Source of the DNA: Amycolatopsis iheyensis
GTDB lineage: Bacteria > Actinomycetota > Actinomycetes > Mycobacteriales > Pseudonocardiaceae
Direction: 5' to 3'
DNA length: 64,000 nt
Assembly (NCBI RefSeq): GCF_024703995.1
Contig: NZ_JAMXQV010000002.1
Coordinates: 186,001-250,000, forward strand
Shown: piece after piece, positions 52,520 to 63,634 of the stretch
Position numbering within the stretch: position 1 is the stretch's first letter
Layout: every line of letters starts with the position of its first letter
The notes under the pieces: model-generated
Told to the model about the DNA's origin: nothing
Seen by the model: only the letters and a program-made list of their open reading frames with translations
Databases searched by the model: none
Program-made: the position numbers and the translations under genes

Positions 52520-52834
52520 CGCGATCGTTCCTCCCCGGTCAGGCTGGCCCGGTCATTCTGGCCCATCCGGGCCGGGGCCCCGTGGCCGACTCGCCCACAG
52601 GTGTGCGGGAGATTACTCCAGCCGGGTGGTGCCCGGTCGCGGTGGCCGCGGAAACACTGTCCACAATGGACGTTTAACATTCCGTGCACGCTCCGAAACC
52701 TCAGGCTGCATCCGAGAATCGATCGGTCTAATTCGCGCCGCGCCGGTTAACATCCCGGCCCCGCGTGCCGAAGATCTTGGGGGAGGCCGAAGCGCGTCCC
52801 CGTCCCCGACACCCGTCCCGAGCCCGTGAGAGCG
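52520..52834. other. Intergenic region without a convincing gene
   Basis: This 315-bp gap separates the divergent lipoprotein genes from the small ORF at 52835. It contains a variant of the iterated palindrome (TCCACAATGGAC near 52660) and two similar A/T-rich segments, TTAACAT at 52674 and at 52747, each followed by CCG within a few bases. These may be promoter elements. I see no tRNA, riboswitch or terminator I can defend. Confidence 0.5.
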
Positions 52835-53068
52835 ATGAACGCCGACGCTGTGACCAGCACCGAAGCCAGCACCGACGAGCACACCGATGCCCCCGCCGAC
52901 CCGCCGACCGTCCCGAGCAGCGTCGTGTGGTGCTGCGGGCGGCCGTACGTCCTCGAGGCGCGCCCCGGCCGCGCCCGCTGGATGGGCACCGACTACCGGG
53001 GCCGTCCCGAGGCGCTGAGCAGCGCCGAACTGCGCCGACGCGGCTGGAGCCACCGCCGCGCCTGCTGA
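52835..53068 (+). CDS. Small hypothetical protein
   Basis: This short ORF of 77 residues begins at ATG 52835 (an upstream in-frame GTG at 52826 is possible). After an acidic, Thr/Pro-rich N-terminus it has a compact basic part, VVWCCGRPYVLEARPGRARW and GTDYRGRPEALSSAELRRRG, with a CC pair. The conserved-looking second half and GC-biased codon use suggest a real gene. It precedes the phosphatidyltransferase by 13 nt and may be co-transcribed. No function can be given. Confidence 0.5.
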   Translation: MNADAVTSTEASTDEHTDAPADPPTVPSSVVWCCGRPYVLEARPGRARWMGTDYRGRPEALSSAELRRRGWSHRRAC

Positions 53069-53081
53069 CTACGCTGAGCGG

Positions 53082-53732
53082 GTGAGCCCAGCCGCACCCG
53101 AACCGACCGCCGCGCCGGAACCCTCAGCCGCGCCCGAACCAGCCGCCGCCGAGCCCTCCTTGCTCCGGCAGGCGTTCAACGTCCCCAACATGCTGTCGCT
53201 GCTGCGGCTGGCCGGCGTGCCGGTGTTCCTCTGGCTGCTGCTCGGCCCGGAGGAGGACGGCTGGGCGCTGGCGCTGCTGGTGTTCAGCGCCCTGACCGAC
53301 TGGCTCGACGGCAAGCTGGCCCGCTGGCTCAACCAGATGTCCCGGCTGGGCCAGCTCCTCGACCCGGCGGCCGACCGGCTCTACATCCTCGCGACCCTCG
53401 TCGCGTTCCTGGTCCGCGACATCATCCCCTGGTGGGTTGTGGTCCCGCTGGTGCTGCGCGAGGCCGTGCTGGGCGTGTGCGTGCTGACGCTGCGCCGCCG
53501 CGGCTTCGCGCCGCCCGAGGTCACCTACATCGGCAAGGGCGCGACGTTCGTGCTGATGTACGCGTTCCCGTTCCTGCTGCTCGCGCAGGGCGGCTCGACG
53601 ATCGCGGCGATCGCCCGGCCGATCGGCTACGCGTTCACGATCTGGGGCGCGGTGCTCTACGTGTGGTCCGGCGTGCTGTACGTCGTGCAGGCGCGCAACG
53701 CACTGCGCGGCGCGGCTCCAGCACAGGACTGA
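53082..53732 (+). CDS. CDP-alcohol phosphatidyltransferase
   Basis: This 216-residue integral membrane enzyme has the family motif D-x2-DG-x2-AR-x8-G-x3-D-x3-D, seen as DWLDGKLAR followed by GQLLDPAAD (about residues 84-108), with about five to six helices. It transfers a phosphatidyl group from CDP-diacylglycerol to an alcohol; the position near garA matches the mycobacterial gene called pgsA2. Its acceptor (glycerol phosphate or other) is not certain. The N-terminal 25 residues are Pro/Ala/Glu-rich. Confidence 0.88.
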   Translation: MSPAAPEPTAAPEPSAAPEPAAAEPSLLRQAFNVPNMLSLLRLAGVPVFLWLLLGPEEDGWALALLVFSALTDWLDGKLARWLNQMSRLGQLLDPAADRLYILATLVAFLVRDIIPWWVVVPLVLREAVLGVCVLTLRRRGFAPPEVTYIGKGATFVLMYAFPFLLLAQGGSTIAAIARPIGYAFTIWGAVLYVWSGVLYVVQARNALRGAAPAQD

Positions 53733-53861
53733 GCGCGGCCGCACCGCGCCGCCGGCGACTGAGGGCGACCGAATTCCCGGGTCCCGCCCGCGGCTGCGCC
53801 GTGTGGGTGTAAGACTTCGCCCAGCACGTTTCGCCAGTGAGGGCATGAAAGGGGACCGGCG

Positions 53862-54245
53862 GTGTCCGCTCCTGAAGAGCTTCGCTACACCGAGGAACAC
53901 GAGTGGGTCGCCACCCGCGAGGAGACGCTCGTCCGCATCGGCATCACCGAGTACGCGCAAGACCAGCTCGGTGACGTCGTGTTCGTCGACCTGCCCGAGG
54001 TCGGGCGCCAGGTCAGCGCCGGCGACGTCTTCGGCGAAGTCGAGTCGACGAAGAGCGTCTCGGAGCTGTTCGCGCCGGTCGACGGCGAGATCGTCGCGGT
54101 CAACGACTCGGTCGCCGACTCGCCGGAACTGATCAACAGCGACCCCTACGGCGAAGGCTGGCTGATCGAGATCCGGCTCGACGACCCGGCGGGGCTCGAA
54201 GCCCTGCTCGAAGCCGAGGCGTACGACGCGTTGATCAAGGGCTGA
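53862..54245 (+). CDS. gcvH: Glycine cleavage system H protein
   Basis: This 127-residue lipoyl carrier shuttles the methylamine group between GcvP, GcvT and the dihydrolipoamide dehydrogenase. The lipoylation lysine is in VESTKSVSEL (about residue 63), and the N-terminus LRYTEEHEWV and DPYGEGWLIEI segment are typical. It heads the garA block. The partner gcvP is 5 kb downstream; gcvT is not in the window. Confidence 0.95.
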   Translation: MSAPEELRYTEEHEWVATREETLVRIGITEYAQDQLGDVVFVDLPEVGRQVSAGDVFGEVESTKSVSELFAPVDGEIVAVNDSVADSPELINSDPYGEGWLIEIRLDDPAGLEALLEAEAYDALIKG

Positions 54246-54382
54246 ACCCCGCTCCCACCCGGTCGGACCAGCGCTGCGCCGGTTCGGGGAGCCGGGGCTC
54301 GGAGAATCGATCAGGCACGGTACGTTGGCAGCTACACGTTCTTGAGTACTAGGCATCACAGCATGTGTGGAGGAGAGCTCAG

Positions 54383-54853
54383 GTGAGCACGAACGACGGG
54401 CCCGGCGGCGTTCCCCCGGAGCAGTCTCCGGAGCGGACCTCTGTCTTCCGGGCCGACTTCCTGGCCGAAGTCGAAGGCCACGAGCCCGCCCCGGCCGCCG
54501 AGGCGCCGGTCCAGGGTGTCGACGCCCTGCCGCCCGGCTCGGCCCTGCTGGTCGTGAAGCGCGGACCCAACGCCGGGTCCCGGTTCCTGCTCGACCGCGA
54601 CACCACCAGCGCCGGCCGGCACCCGGACAGCGACATCTTCCTGGACGACGTCACGGTCTCCCGCCGGCACGCCGAGTTCCGGCGTGAGGGCGGCGAGTTC
54701 GTCGTCATCGACGTCGGCAGCCTCAACGGCACCTACGTCAACCGGGAGCCGGTCGACCAGGCCGTGCTCGCCGGCGGCGACGAGGTGCAGATCGGCAAGT
54801 TCCGCCTGGTCTTCCTGACCGGCCCGGGTCACGGGGGCCAGGGGGCGCAGTGA
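54383..54853 (+). CDS. garA: FHA-domain regulator GarA/OdhI
   Basis: This 156-residue protein has an N-terminal phosphorylation segment (ERTSVFRADFL, about residues 13-23, equivalent to the ETTS motif) and a C-terminal FHA domain (SAGRHPDSDIFLDDVTVSRR, about 72-91; GSLNGTYVN). In its unphosphorylated form GarA/OdhI binds and inhibits 2-oxoglutarate dehydrogenase; PknB/PknG phosphorylation releases it. GTG 54383 follows GGAGGAGAG. It overlaps the MerR gene by 4 nt (GTGA). Confidence 0.92.
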   Translation: MSTNDGPGGVPPEQSPERTSVFRADFLAEVEGHEPAPAAEAPVQGVDALPPGSALLVVKRGPNAGSRFLLDRDTTSAGRHPDSDIFLDDVTVSRRHAEFRREGGEFVVIDVGSLNGTYVNREPVDQAVLAGGDEVQIGKFRLVFLTGPGHGGQGAQ

Positions 54854-55596
54854 CGGCGGCCGGGCGGCCACAGAACCACGGACTGAGCATCGGGGCCGTC
54901 CTGGCGCAGCTGCGCCAGGACTTTCCCGACGTCACCATCTCCAAGATCCGGTTCCTCGAAGCGGAAGGCCTGGTCCAGCCGGGCCGGACGCCTTCGGGCT
55001 ACCGGCAGTTCGCCCCGGCGGACGTGGAGCGCCTGCGGTTCGTCCTGGCCGCCCAGCGGGACCACTACCTCCCGTTGAAGGTCATCAAGGAACAGCTGGA
55101 CGCGGCGGACTCGGGCGCCGGGCCGGTCACGGCCCTGCCCCGCCCACCGCGCCGGCTGGTGCCGATCGACGCCCCGGCGGAGAACGTCGGCCTGCCCGTG
55201 GCGGACGACTTCGCCACGGGCAAGGACCTGCGCCTGACCCAGGAGGAGCTCCTGGAGCAGGCCGGCATCGACGCCGGCGTGCTGGCGGAGCTGCAGCAGT
55301 ACGGTCTGGTCCGCCCCGGCCCGGCGGGGTTCTTCGACCCCGACGCGGTGCTGGTCGCGCGCACGGTGAAGGCGATGACCGAATTCGGTATCGAGCCGAG
55401 ACACCTGCGTGCCTTCCGCGCCGCGGCCGACCGCGAGGTAGGGCTGCTGGAGCAGATCGTGACTCCGGTGTATCGGCACCGTGACCCCGAGGCCAAGGCG
55501 AGGGCCGATGAGGTGGTCAGGGAGCTGGCGGCACTGTCGGTGACCCTGCACACGCTCCTCGTCAAGGCCGGAATCCGCGGCGTCGCCGGGTGTTGA
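54850..55596 (+). CDS. ftsR: MerR-family regulator FtsR (Rv1828-like)
   Basis: This 248-residue regulator has an N-terminal MerR winged helix (LRQDFPDVTISKIRFLEAEG, with PSGYRQF at about residues 51-57) and a long C-terminal helical region that does not bind a small metal site. The gene next to garA in mycobacteria and corynebacteria encodes FtsR, which controls ftsZ. It is translationally coupled to garA. Confidence 0.85.
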   Translation: MTAAGRPQNHGLSIGAVLAQLRQDFPDVTISKIRFLEAEGLVQPGRTPSGYRQFAPADVERLRFVLAAQRDHYLPLKVIKEQLDAADSGAGPVTALPRPPRRLVPIDAPAENVGLPVADDFATGKDLRLTQEELLEQAGIDAGVLAELQQYGLVRPGPAGFFDPDAVLVARTVKAMTEFGIEPRHLRAFRAAADREVGLLEQIVTPVYRHRDPEAKARADEVVRELAALSVTLHTLLVKAGIRGVAGC

Positions 55597-55812
55597 CCAT
55601 CGATGGGCCGCTGAGATCCTCTTTGCGGTCCCATGTCAATGACTGAATGTTCGGCACCGCATGCCGTACCGTGAAGGCAAGGGTTTGCGGCAGGCGAACC
55701 GAGATAGTCTCGACAGCGAGCACAGCGCACGGATGACGGGTAGCGTCGGCGATGACGGCGTCCGGCCGAACCAGCGCCTGCGCCCGTGTGCACGAGAGGG
55801 AGGCGAAGCCCG

Positions 55813-56286
55813 ATGAGCGAAATGCGCGTCGTCGGTGTGCGGGTCGAGCTGCCCGCGAATCAGCCGATCTTGTTGCTGCGGGAGACCGAAGGTGAACGGT
55901 ACCTGCCGATCTGGATCGGCTCGGTCGAAGCCACCGCCATCGCCTTGGAGCAGCAAGGGGTCCGCCCCGCCCGTCCGCTCACGCATGACCTGCTCAAAGA
56001 GGTCATCGGAGCGCTCGGCCGGGAGCTCGAACAGGTCGTGATCACCGACCTCAAGGAAGGCACGTTCTTCGCGGAACTGGTCTTCGACGGCGACATCCGG
56101 GTGTCCGCCCGGCCGAGCGACTCGGTCGCGCTGGCCCTGCGGATCGGTGTCCCCATCCACGCCGTGGACGCGGTGCTGGAAGAGGCCGGCCTGATCATCC
56201 CGGACGAGCAGGAGGACGAGGTCGAGAAGTTCCGCGAGTTCCTCGACTCCGTGTCGCCCGAGGACTTCCGGGGAGCGGACACGTAA
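55813..56286 (+). CDS. DUF151/BFN-domain protein (Rv1829-like)
   Basis: This 157-residue protein is a bifunctional-nuclease-family (DUF151) member: RVVGVRVELPANQPILLLRE, YLPIWIGSVEATAIALEQQG and the ARPSDSVALALRIGVPI segment. Thermotoga and plant relatives have been described as nucleases, but the activity here is unknown. Its position after ftsR is conserved in mycobacteria. ATG 55813 follows GAGGGAGGCG. Confidence 0.9.
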   Translation: MSEMRVVGVRVELPANQPILLLRETEGERYLPIWIGSVEATAIALEQQGVRPARPLTHDLLKEVIGALGRELEQVVITDLKEGTFFAELVFDGDIRVSARPSDSVALALRIGVPIHAVDAVLEEAGLIIPDEQEDEVEKFREFLDSVSPEDFRGADT

Positions 56287-56290
56287 GACC

Positions 56291-56321
56291 TTGCCTTGAC
56301 GCGGACGTCAACGTCTAGCGT
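56291..56321 (+). promoter_or_regulatory. MerR-type promoter with elongated spacer and palindrome
   Basis: TTGCCT (56291-56296) and TAGCGT (56316-56321) are separated by 19 bp, the elongated spacing used by MerR activators. The spacer holds a perfect dyad TTGACG-cgga-CGTCAA (56296-56311). TAGCGT lies 7 nt before ATG 56329. It predicts autoregulated control of merR-trxA. Confidence 0.65.
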
Positions 56322-56328
56322 CGAAGGC

Positions 56329-56724
56329 ATGCGGATCGGAGAGCTTGCGCAGCGCACGGGTGTCACCACCCGTGCGCTGCGTTTTTACGAGGCCCAAGGC
56401 CTCCTGGCGGCCCGTCGCTCGGCGAACGGCTACCGCGAGTACGACGAGGACGACCTGCACCTGGTCCGGGAAATCCAGACCCTGCAGACGATCGGCCTGA
56501 CCCTCGACGAGACCCGGCCCTTCGTGGACTGCCTCCGCAGCGGCCACGAAACCGGCGACGCCTGCCTGAGCTCGATCGAGGTCTACCGCCGCAAGCTCGA
56601 AGAAGCGGACGCGCTGCTGGCTCGGCTCGGCGGCATCCGCGCCGAACTGGCCACGAAGCTCGCCACCGCTCTGGCCCGGCAGGCGCCCGATCCGTGTGTC
56701 GTGCCCGATTCCCCGCGCCCCTGA
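56329..56724 (+). CDS. MerR-family regulator with cysteines, linked to thioredoxin
   Basis: This 131-residue protein has the MerR DNA-binding domain (MRIGELAQRTGVTTRALRFY; NGYREYDEDDL) and a short dimerisation helix. It has Cys in FVDCLRSGHETGDACLSS and near the C-terminus (PDPCVVP), which may sense redox state or metal. It lies 11 nt before a thioredoxin gene, so it probably regulates that gene. The merR-trx-tetR segment interrupts the usual DUF151-resR order. Confidence 0.85.
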   Translation: MRIGELAQRTGVTTRALRFYEAQGLLAARRSANGYREYDEDDLHLVREIQTLQTIGLTLDETRPFVDCLRSGHETGDACLSSIEVYRRKLEEADALLARLGGIRAELATKLATALARQAPDPCVVPDSPRP

Positions 56725-56735
56725 AGGAGCCCGTC

Positions 56736-57071
56736 ATGTCCGAAATCCCCGCAGTCACCGACGCGACGTTCGCCGAGGTCGTCGGCAGCGACGTCCCGGT
56801 GCTCGTCGAGTTCTGGGCCACCTGGTGCGGCCCGTGCCGGATGGTCGGCCCGGTCCTCGAGCAGCTGGCCACCGAGCGGGCCGGGAAGCTCGCCGTCCGC
56901 AAGATCGACGCGGACGAGAACCCGGAGACCATGCGGTCCTACCAGGTCATGTCGTTGCCGACGATGATCCTGTTCGCGGGCGGCGAGCCGGTCGAGACGA
57001 TCGTCGGCGCGTTCCCGAAGGCCCGCATCGAAGAGCGCCTCGACCGGGCGCTCACGGCGCCGTCGCTTTGA
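56736..57071 (+). CDS. trxA: Thioredoxin
   Basis: This 111-residue protein has the active site WCGPC (about residues 31-35 in EFWATWCGPCRMVG), the cis-Pro segment MSLPTMILF and the C-terminal VGAFPKARIEERL. It reduces protein disulfides in the cytoplasm. It follows the MerR gene with SD GAAGGAG, and its 3' end overlaps the convergent tetR gene by 20 bp. Confidence 0.93.
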   Translation: MSEIPAVTDATFAEVVGSDVPVLVEFWATWCGPCRMVGPVLEQLATERAGKLAVRKIDADENPETMRSYQVMSLPTMILFAGGEPVETIVGAFPKARIEERLDRALTAPSL

Positions 57072-57684
57072 CGAACGCGTCCGCCACCTCGCGTTCGTAC
57101 TTCTCCAGGTCCAGCGCCGGGTCCGCCGCGTAGGCCGCGGCGACCCCGTCGATCGCCTGCGCGATCGACATCGCCATCACCTCCGGCGTGAAGGCGCCGA
57201 AAGCGCCTTCCGCCTGGCCCTGCTTGAGCTGGCGGGCCAGCCCGTGCACCCGCATGTCGTCGACCAGGACCTTCGTCATCGACCAGCCCTCGGCGTCGTC
57301 CGAGTTGGCCGAGAGCTCCGTCAGCACCCGGACGCACTCCGGGTACGCGCGCAGGAACGCGATCGACGTCTCGATGTGGGCCCGCAGGTAGCCGGGCCGG
57401 TCCGCCGGGTCGAGGGCGCCGCCGGTGCGCGCGGCCAGGAACTCGTTCTTCGTCTCGACGACCGTGCTCAGCACGGCCTGCATCAGGCCGGCCTTGTTCG
57501 TGAAGTGGTAGGAGATCATCCGCGTGCTGCTGAGGCCGGCGCGTTCCTTGATCTTGGCGAACGTGGCTTTCCGGTAACCCAGGTCGGCGATGACGCCGAT
57601 GGTCGCGCCGATGATCTGGGCGCGGCGGGCCGCCTCCGTCACGCTGAGGCCCATCTCGGCCATGAGGTCGGTGTTTACTTGCAT
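57052..57684 (-). CDS. TetR-family transcriptional regulator
   Basis: This 210-residue regulator has a TetR helix-turn-helix (RKATFAKIKERAGLSSTRMI, about residues 38-57) and a helical ligand domain. ATG 57684 lies inside one of two palindromes, so it is almost certainly autoregulated. The divergent neighbour across 280 bp is the resR gene, but no other target is evident. The ATG was chosen for the usual N-terminal length. Confidence 0.85.
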   Translation of the reverse strand: MQVNTDLMAEMGLSVTEAARRAQIIGATIGVIADLGYRKATFAKIKERAGLSSTRMISYHFTNKAGLMQAVLSTVVETKNEFLAARTGGALDPADRPGYLRAHIETSIAFLRAYPECVRVLTELSANSDDAEGWSMTKVLVDDMRVHGLARQLKQGQAEGAFGAFTPEVMAMSIAQAIDGVAAAYAADPALDLEKYEREVADAFVKATAP

Positions 57685-57711
57685 GAGTAAAAATGTACTC
57701 GCCTGAGTAAA
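57674..57711. promoter_or_regulatory. Paired TetR operators over the tetR start
   Basis: TTTACTTGCATGAGTAAA (57674-57691) and TGTACTCGCCTGAGTAAA (57694-57711) are two related 18-bp palindromes with centres 20 bp apart, about two helical turns. The first includes the tetR start codon. The arrangement suits cooperative binding of two dimers. Confidence 0.8.
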
Positions 57712-57799
57712 TCGACGCAAGAGGTTTGAACAACCGGCTCCGGGGTACGACGAACGGCTCAAAGGCTCATCCGACCGTTGAGGCTTGCCGCGCGTCGCG

Positions 57800-57828
57800 T
57801 TGACCGGCACTCTCCCGGCGCTTACCGT
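57800..57828 (+). promoter_or_regulatory. SigA-type promoter upstream of the resR-like gene
   Basis: TTGACC (57800-57805) and TACCGT (57823-57828) are separated by 17 bp. The start would fall near 57835, giving a leader of about 130 nt before GTG 57964. Confidence 0.6.
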
Positions 57829-57963
57829 CGAAGGAGGTAAATCGCCACGGTGTGATTCACGGTCTGGGGCCGGACCGTGGTGATTGATCTCCGGTGGGTC
57901 CCGCTCCTGGGACTCCTCCGGCTGTCATTCGCCGGCCGTCAGGTCGGGCGAGGGGAGGCTTGC

Positions 57964-58542
57964 GTGGTCGAGGCTGGTTCCGAGAAGCAGCCTGTTGAGG
58001 TCGCGAGTGGCGAGCAGGGTGAGCTGTTCCCCGACAACTCGCTGCCGGACGAGCTGGTGGGTTACCGCGGCCCGGCCGCGTGCCAGATCGCCGGGATCAC
58101 CTACCGCCAGCTCGACTACTGGGCCCGGACGAAGCTGGTTGCGCCCAGCATCCGCACGGCGCACGGCTCCGGCTCGCAGCGGCTGTACTCGTTCAAGGAC
58201 ATCCTGGTCCTCAAGGTCGTCAAGCGGCTGCTGGACACCGGGGTCTCCCTGCAGAACATCCGGGTCGCGGTCGACCACCTGCGCGTGCGCGGGGTTCGCG
58301 ACCTGGCCCGGGTGACGCTGTTCTCCGACGGCACCACGGTCTACGAGTGCACGTCGCCGGAGGAGATCGTCGATCTGCTCCAGGGCGGCCAGGGCGTGTT
58401 CGGCATCGCGGTCAGCGGCGCCATGCAGGAGATCAGCGGCACGATCCACGAGTTCCCGGCCGAGCGCGCCGACGGCGGAGTCGTCGAGACGCACGAGCCG
58501 GACGAGCTGACCCAGCGCCGCAACGCCCGCCGGACCGGGTGA
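57964..58542 (+). CDS. MerR-family regulator, ResR/Rv1830-like
   Basis: This 192-residue regulator has a MerR-like helix-turn-helix (GITYRQLDYWARTKLVAPSI, about residues 42-61; GSGSQRLYSFKDI) and a C-terminal region with VFGIAVSGAMQEISGTI. The gene between DUF151 and gcvP in mycobacteria is Rv1830 (ResR), tied to cell growth and drug tolerance. GTG 57964 follows GGGGAGG; in-frame upstream sequence lacks the family features. Confidence 0.85.
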   Translation: MVEAGSEKQPVEVASGEQGELFPDNSLPDELVGYRGPAACQIAGITYRQLDYWARTKLVAPSIRTAHGSGSQRLYSFKDILVLKVVKRLLDTGVSLQNIRVAVDHLRVRGVRDLARVTLFSDGTTVYECTSPEEIVDLLQGGQGVFGIAVSGAMQEISGTIHEFPAERADGGVVETHEPDELTQRRNARRTG

Positions 58543-58577
58543 TCACCGCCGCGGGGAGGCGAGTAAGGTTCCCCCTG

Positions 58578-58806
58578 CGGTCGACGAATCCGCGCGGGAG
58601 AGTCCGAGCCACACCTTGAGCTCGGCGCCGAAGGAGCAAGTCCTCCCCGGAACCTCTCAGGCACCCTGGACCGCGCGGACGAGACGCCTCTGGAAAGCGG
58701 GTCGTCAGGACACAACCTGATGGCCCCGCCGACGGTGCAAGCCCGGCTCAACCTGCGGGCGAAACTCTCAGGCGCCTGCTTTCGCGGGTACGGACAGAGT
58801 GGGGAG
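58578..58806 (+). ncRNA. Tandem glycine riboswitch
   Basis: Two glycine aptamers in series precede gcvP. Aptamer 1 contains GCGGGAGAGTCC, GCCGAAGGAGCAA and CCTCTCAGGCA (58594-58675). Aptamer 2 contains GCCGACGGTGCAAG and AACTCTCAGGCGCC (58727-58780) and closes with GGACAGAGTGGGGAG. These are the conserved core elements of the family. TAAGGT at 58563-58568 is a fitting -10 box for the transcript. Glycine binding would turn on glycine cleavage. The expression platform is probably the GC-rich hairpins directly downstream. Confidence 0.92.
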
Positions 58807-58869
58807 GGTGCCTCGCTCGTCGCGAGGCTCCGCTCGCGCTACGCGCTCGCCGATCTCGCTCCGGCGTGT

Positions 58870-59150
58870 CTTGTGGGGGTGCAACCCCCACACCCCGCCC
58901 GGGGGCTCTGCCCCCGGACCCCCGTCGTGGTCGCCTTTCGCCCCGGGCTTCGCTCCCGGACCTCCACCGTGGTCGCCTTTTGCTCTGGGGCCGCCCCGGG
59001 CTTCGTCCCCGGATCCCCGCGGTGGTCGCCTTTTGCTTTGGGCCTGCCCCGGGCTTCGTCCTCGGACCGCCGCGGTGGTCGCCTTTTGCTTTGGGGTCGC
59101 CCCGGGCTTTGCCCCCGGATCCCCGCCTTGGTCACCTTTCGCTCTAGGGT
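58870..59150 (+). repeat. GC-rich hairpins and ~53-bp tandem repeats between riboswitch and gcvP
   Basis: A hairpin CCGGGGGC-tct-GCCCCCGG (58899-58917) follows the riboswitch. After it, about five related units carry GTGGTCGCCTTTTGCTTTGG and a hairpin CCCCGGGCTTCGTCCCCGG, with starts near 58927, 58969, 59022, 59075 and 59129 (about 53 bp apart in the later ones). They fill an unusually long gap of about 380 bp between aptamer and start codon and may serve as terminators. Confidence 0.75.
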
Positions 59151-59186
59151 TGGGTTGTACGTCACCGCCCTTCTGAGGAGGCCATC

Positions 59187-62059
<2,873 letters not shown>

Positions 62060-62063
<4 letters not shown>

Positions 62064-62785
62064 CGGAGGTGCACCATCAGCTCGGTGCGGCTCGCGACGC
62101 CGAGCTTGCGGTAGCTCTGCTGCAGGTGCTTCTGCACCGTCCGCGCGCTGATGCCCAGCCGTCGGGCGATCTCGCGGTCGGTCGCCGCCCTGGCGACCAG
62201 CTCGGCCACCTCGCGCTCGCGGGTCGTGAGCACGTCGGCCGACACACCGGCGAGGGGCTGGACCGCCGGGGCCTCCGCGCGGGCGAACGCCTGACCCAGG
62301 TGGGGCACCAGGAGGTCCGCGAGCGCGTGCTCACGCGGTGAGAACCCGGGCCGTGAGCGGCTCAGCGTCAGGATCCGCCCGTGCCGGGCGTCGACCTGGA
62401 CCACGCAGAGCAGCTGGTCGACCGTGCCCCGCGGCCGGTAGAAGTCGGTGTACAGCGGCAGTGCGCGCAACGTGCGCAGGTCCGCCAGGTCGGTCAGGGC
62501 GACCGCCGTCCCCAGGGCCAGCCGCCCCTCGCGGTGCGCCGCGAACGCCGGGTGCTGGTGGGCGTTCGCCCGGAACTCCGGGTGCCGCATGAGGTTGTGC
62601 TCCGGGCGGTCGGTGACGGTGCCGGTCAGCCGCCGCGTCGTGTGCTCGGTGCTGGTGCACGAGACGATGTCGCAGCCGATCAGCCGGCCGAGCCCGGCGA
62701 GACCTGCCGCCGGGCCGGCCGCGCGGAACTCGTTCACGACGTCGAGGGCGCGGTGCAGGCACCGCGCCGTCAGCTCACTGCTCAT
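62060..62785 (-). CDS. LuxR-family transcriptional regulator
   Basis: This 241-residue protein has a C-terminal LuxR/GerE helix-turn-helix ([20 protein letters not shown], then [20 protein letters not shown], about residues 180-225). The N-terminal 170 residues resemble a GAF/PAS-like sensory region without a phospho-acceptor or autoinducer motif that I can name. ATG 62785 was chosen; an ATG 4 nt upstream is in another frame. A 16-bp inverted repeat precedes it, and the secreted-repeat-protein gene lies just upstream in the same direction. Confidence 0.85.
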
Positions 62786-62791
62786 CCATCC

Positions 62792-62834
62792 CCCTCGCCT
62801 CTCCCGGACAGGAAAGACCCGGGAGAGGCGAGGG
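62792..62834. terminator. Strong inverted repeat between the secreted-protein and luxR genes
   Basis: CCCTCGCCTCTCCCGG (62792-62807) and its exact complement (62819-62834) form a 16-bp stem with an 11-nt loop. It follows the stop of the secreted-protein gene by 16 nt, so it is probably that gene's terminator. Its distal arm also contains the GAGGG that would be the luxR SD, so it could restrain luxR translation. Confidence 0.7.
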
Positions 62835-62850
62835 AGATACGAACCGGACG

Positions 62851-63519
62851 TTACCGGGCGATCCGGACGTTCAGCGTCGTGTTCGAACCGGCACTGACGA
62901 TCGACTGGGCGATGCTGCTGACCCCCGCCGGCGCGCTGTAGGAGTTGTTGTTGCTGTCGTCCTCGTCGTCGGTGTGGAAGAAGCCCGACGAGTCCACCCC
63001 GGAGAACACGAGGTAGCTGAAGCCGACGTTCGGGAACGCCGTCGTCGTGGCGACCCCGGGCGCGAACAGGCAGAACCGCAGGAGCGTGTTGCTGTCGCTC
63101 ACGTTCGGGAAGATGTTGCCCGAGAACGAGTTGTTGTTGCTGTCGTCCTCGTTGTCGAACCGGCGCGAGAACTCCTGCGAGCCGTTCGGGCAGTTCGCCC
63201 CGAGCTTCAGCACCGCGTAGGGCCGGAACGAGCCGGACTGCGTGACCCCGCGGAACGCGGTCCCGTTGACCCGGCAGAAGAACATCTCCGTGTTGCTGGT
63301 GCTGCTGACCGCCCCGATGAACCCGCCCCGCGAGTTGGCGTTGCCCGAGTCCTCGTCGTCCATCCGGATGACGACGGCCTCGGTGCCGACCGGGCACGAC
63401 CGGCTCGCCGGGATGATCCCGACGTCGGTCGTGGCGGCCTGGGCGGGCGCGGCCGACACGGTGAGGGCCCCGGCGAGCGAGGCCAGCAACAGCGCCGGAA
63501 CGGTGAAGAGTCGTTTCAT
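62851..63519 (-). CDS. Secreted protein with three acidic Asn/Asp-rich repeats
   Basis: This 222-residue protein has a Sec signal peptide (LLLASLAGALTVSAAPAQA, residues about 10-28) and then three units of about 55 residues. Each has an acidic motif, DDEDSGNANSRGG, DNEDDSNNNSFSG or DDEDDSNNNSYSA, ahead of a hydrophobic strand region. The motif resembles a calcium-binding loop. Three or four Cys are present (RSCPVG, FFCRV, ANCPNG, RFCLF). No anchor is seen, so it is released or envelope-associated. I do not recognise the family. Confidence 0.8.
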   Translation of the reverse strand: MKRLFTVPALLLASLAGALTVSAAPAQAATTDVGIIPASRSCPVGTEAVVIRMDDEDSGNANSRGGFIGAVSSTSNTEMFFCRVNGTAFRGVTQSGSFRPYAVLKLGANCPNGSQEFSRRFDNEDDSNNNSFSGNIFPNVSDSNTLLRFCLFAPGVATTTAFPNVGFSYLVFSGVDSSGFFHTDDEDDSNNNSYSAPAGVSSIAQSIVSAGSNTTLNVRIAR

Positions 63520-63634
63520 GGTGAGCCTTCCTCCCCATTGCTTCCTGACCCGACAAGGACACCAACCCGGCGCCGCCGGCGGCCATACGCACTTCTGCGT
63601 ACGCGGGCCCACGAAGGCCACACAGGGTCGGCGG

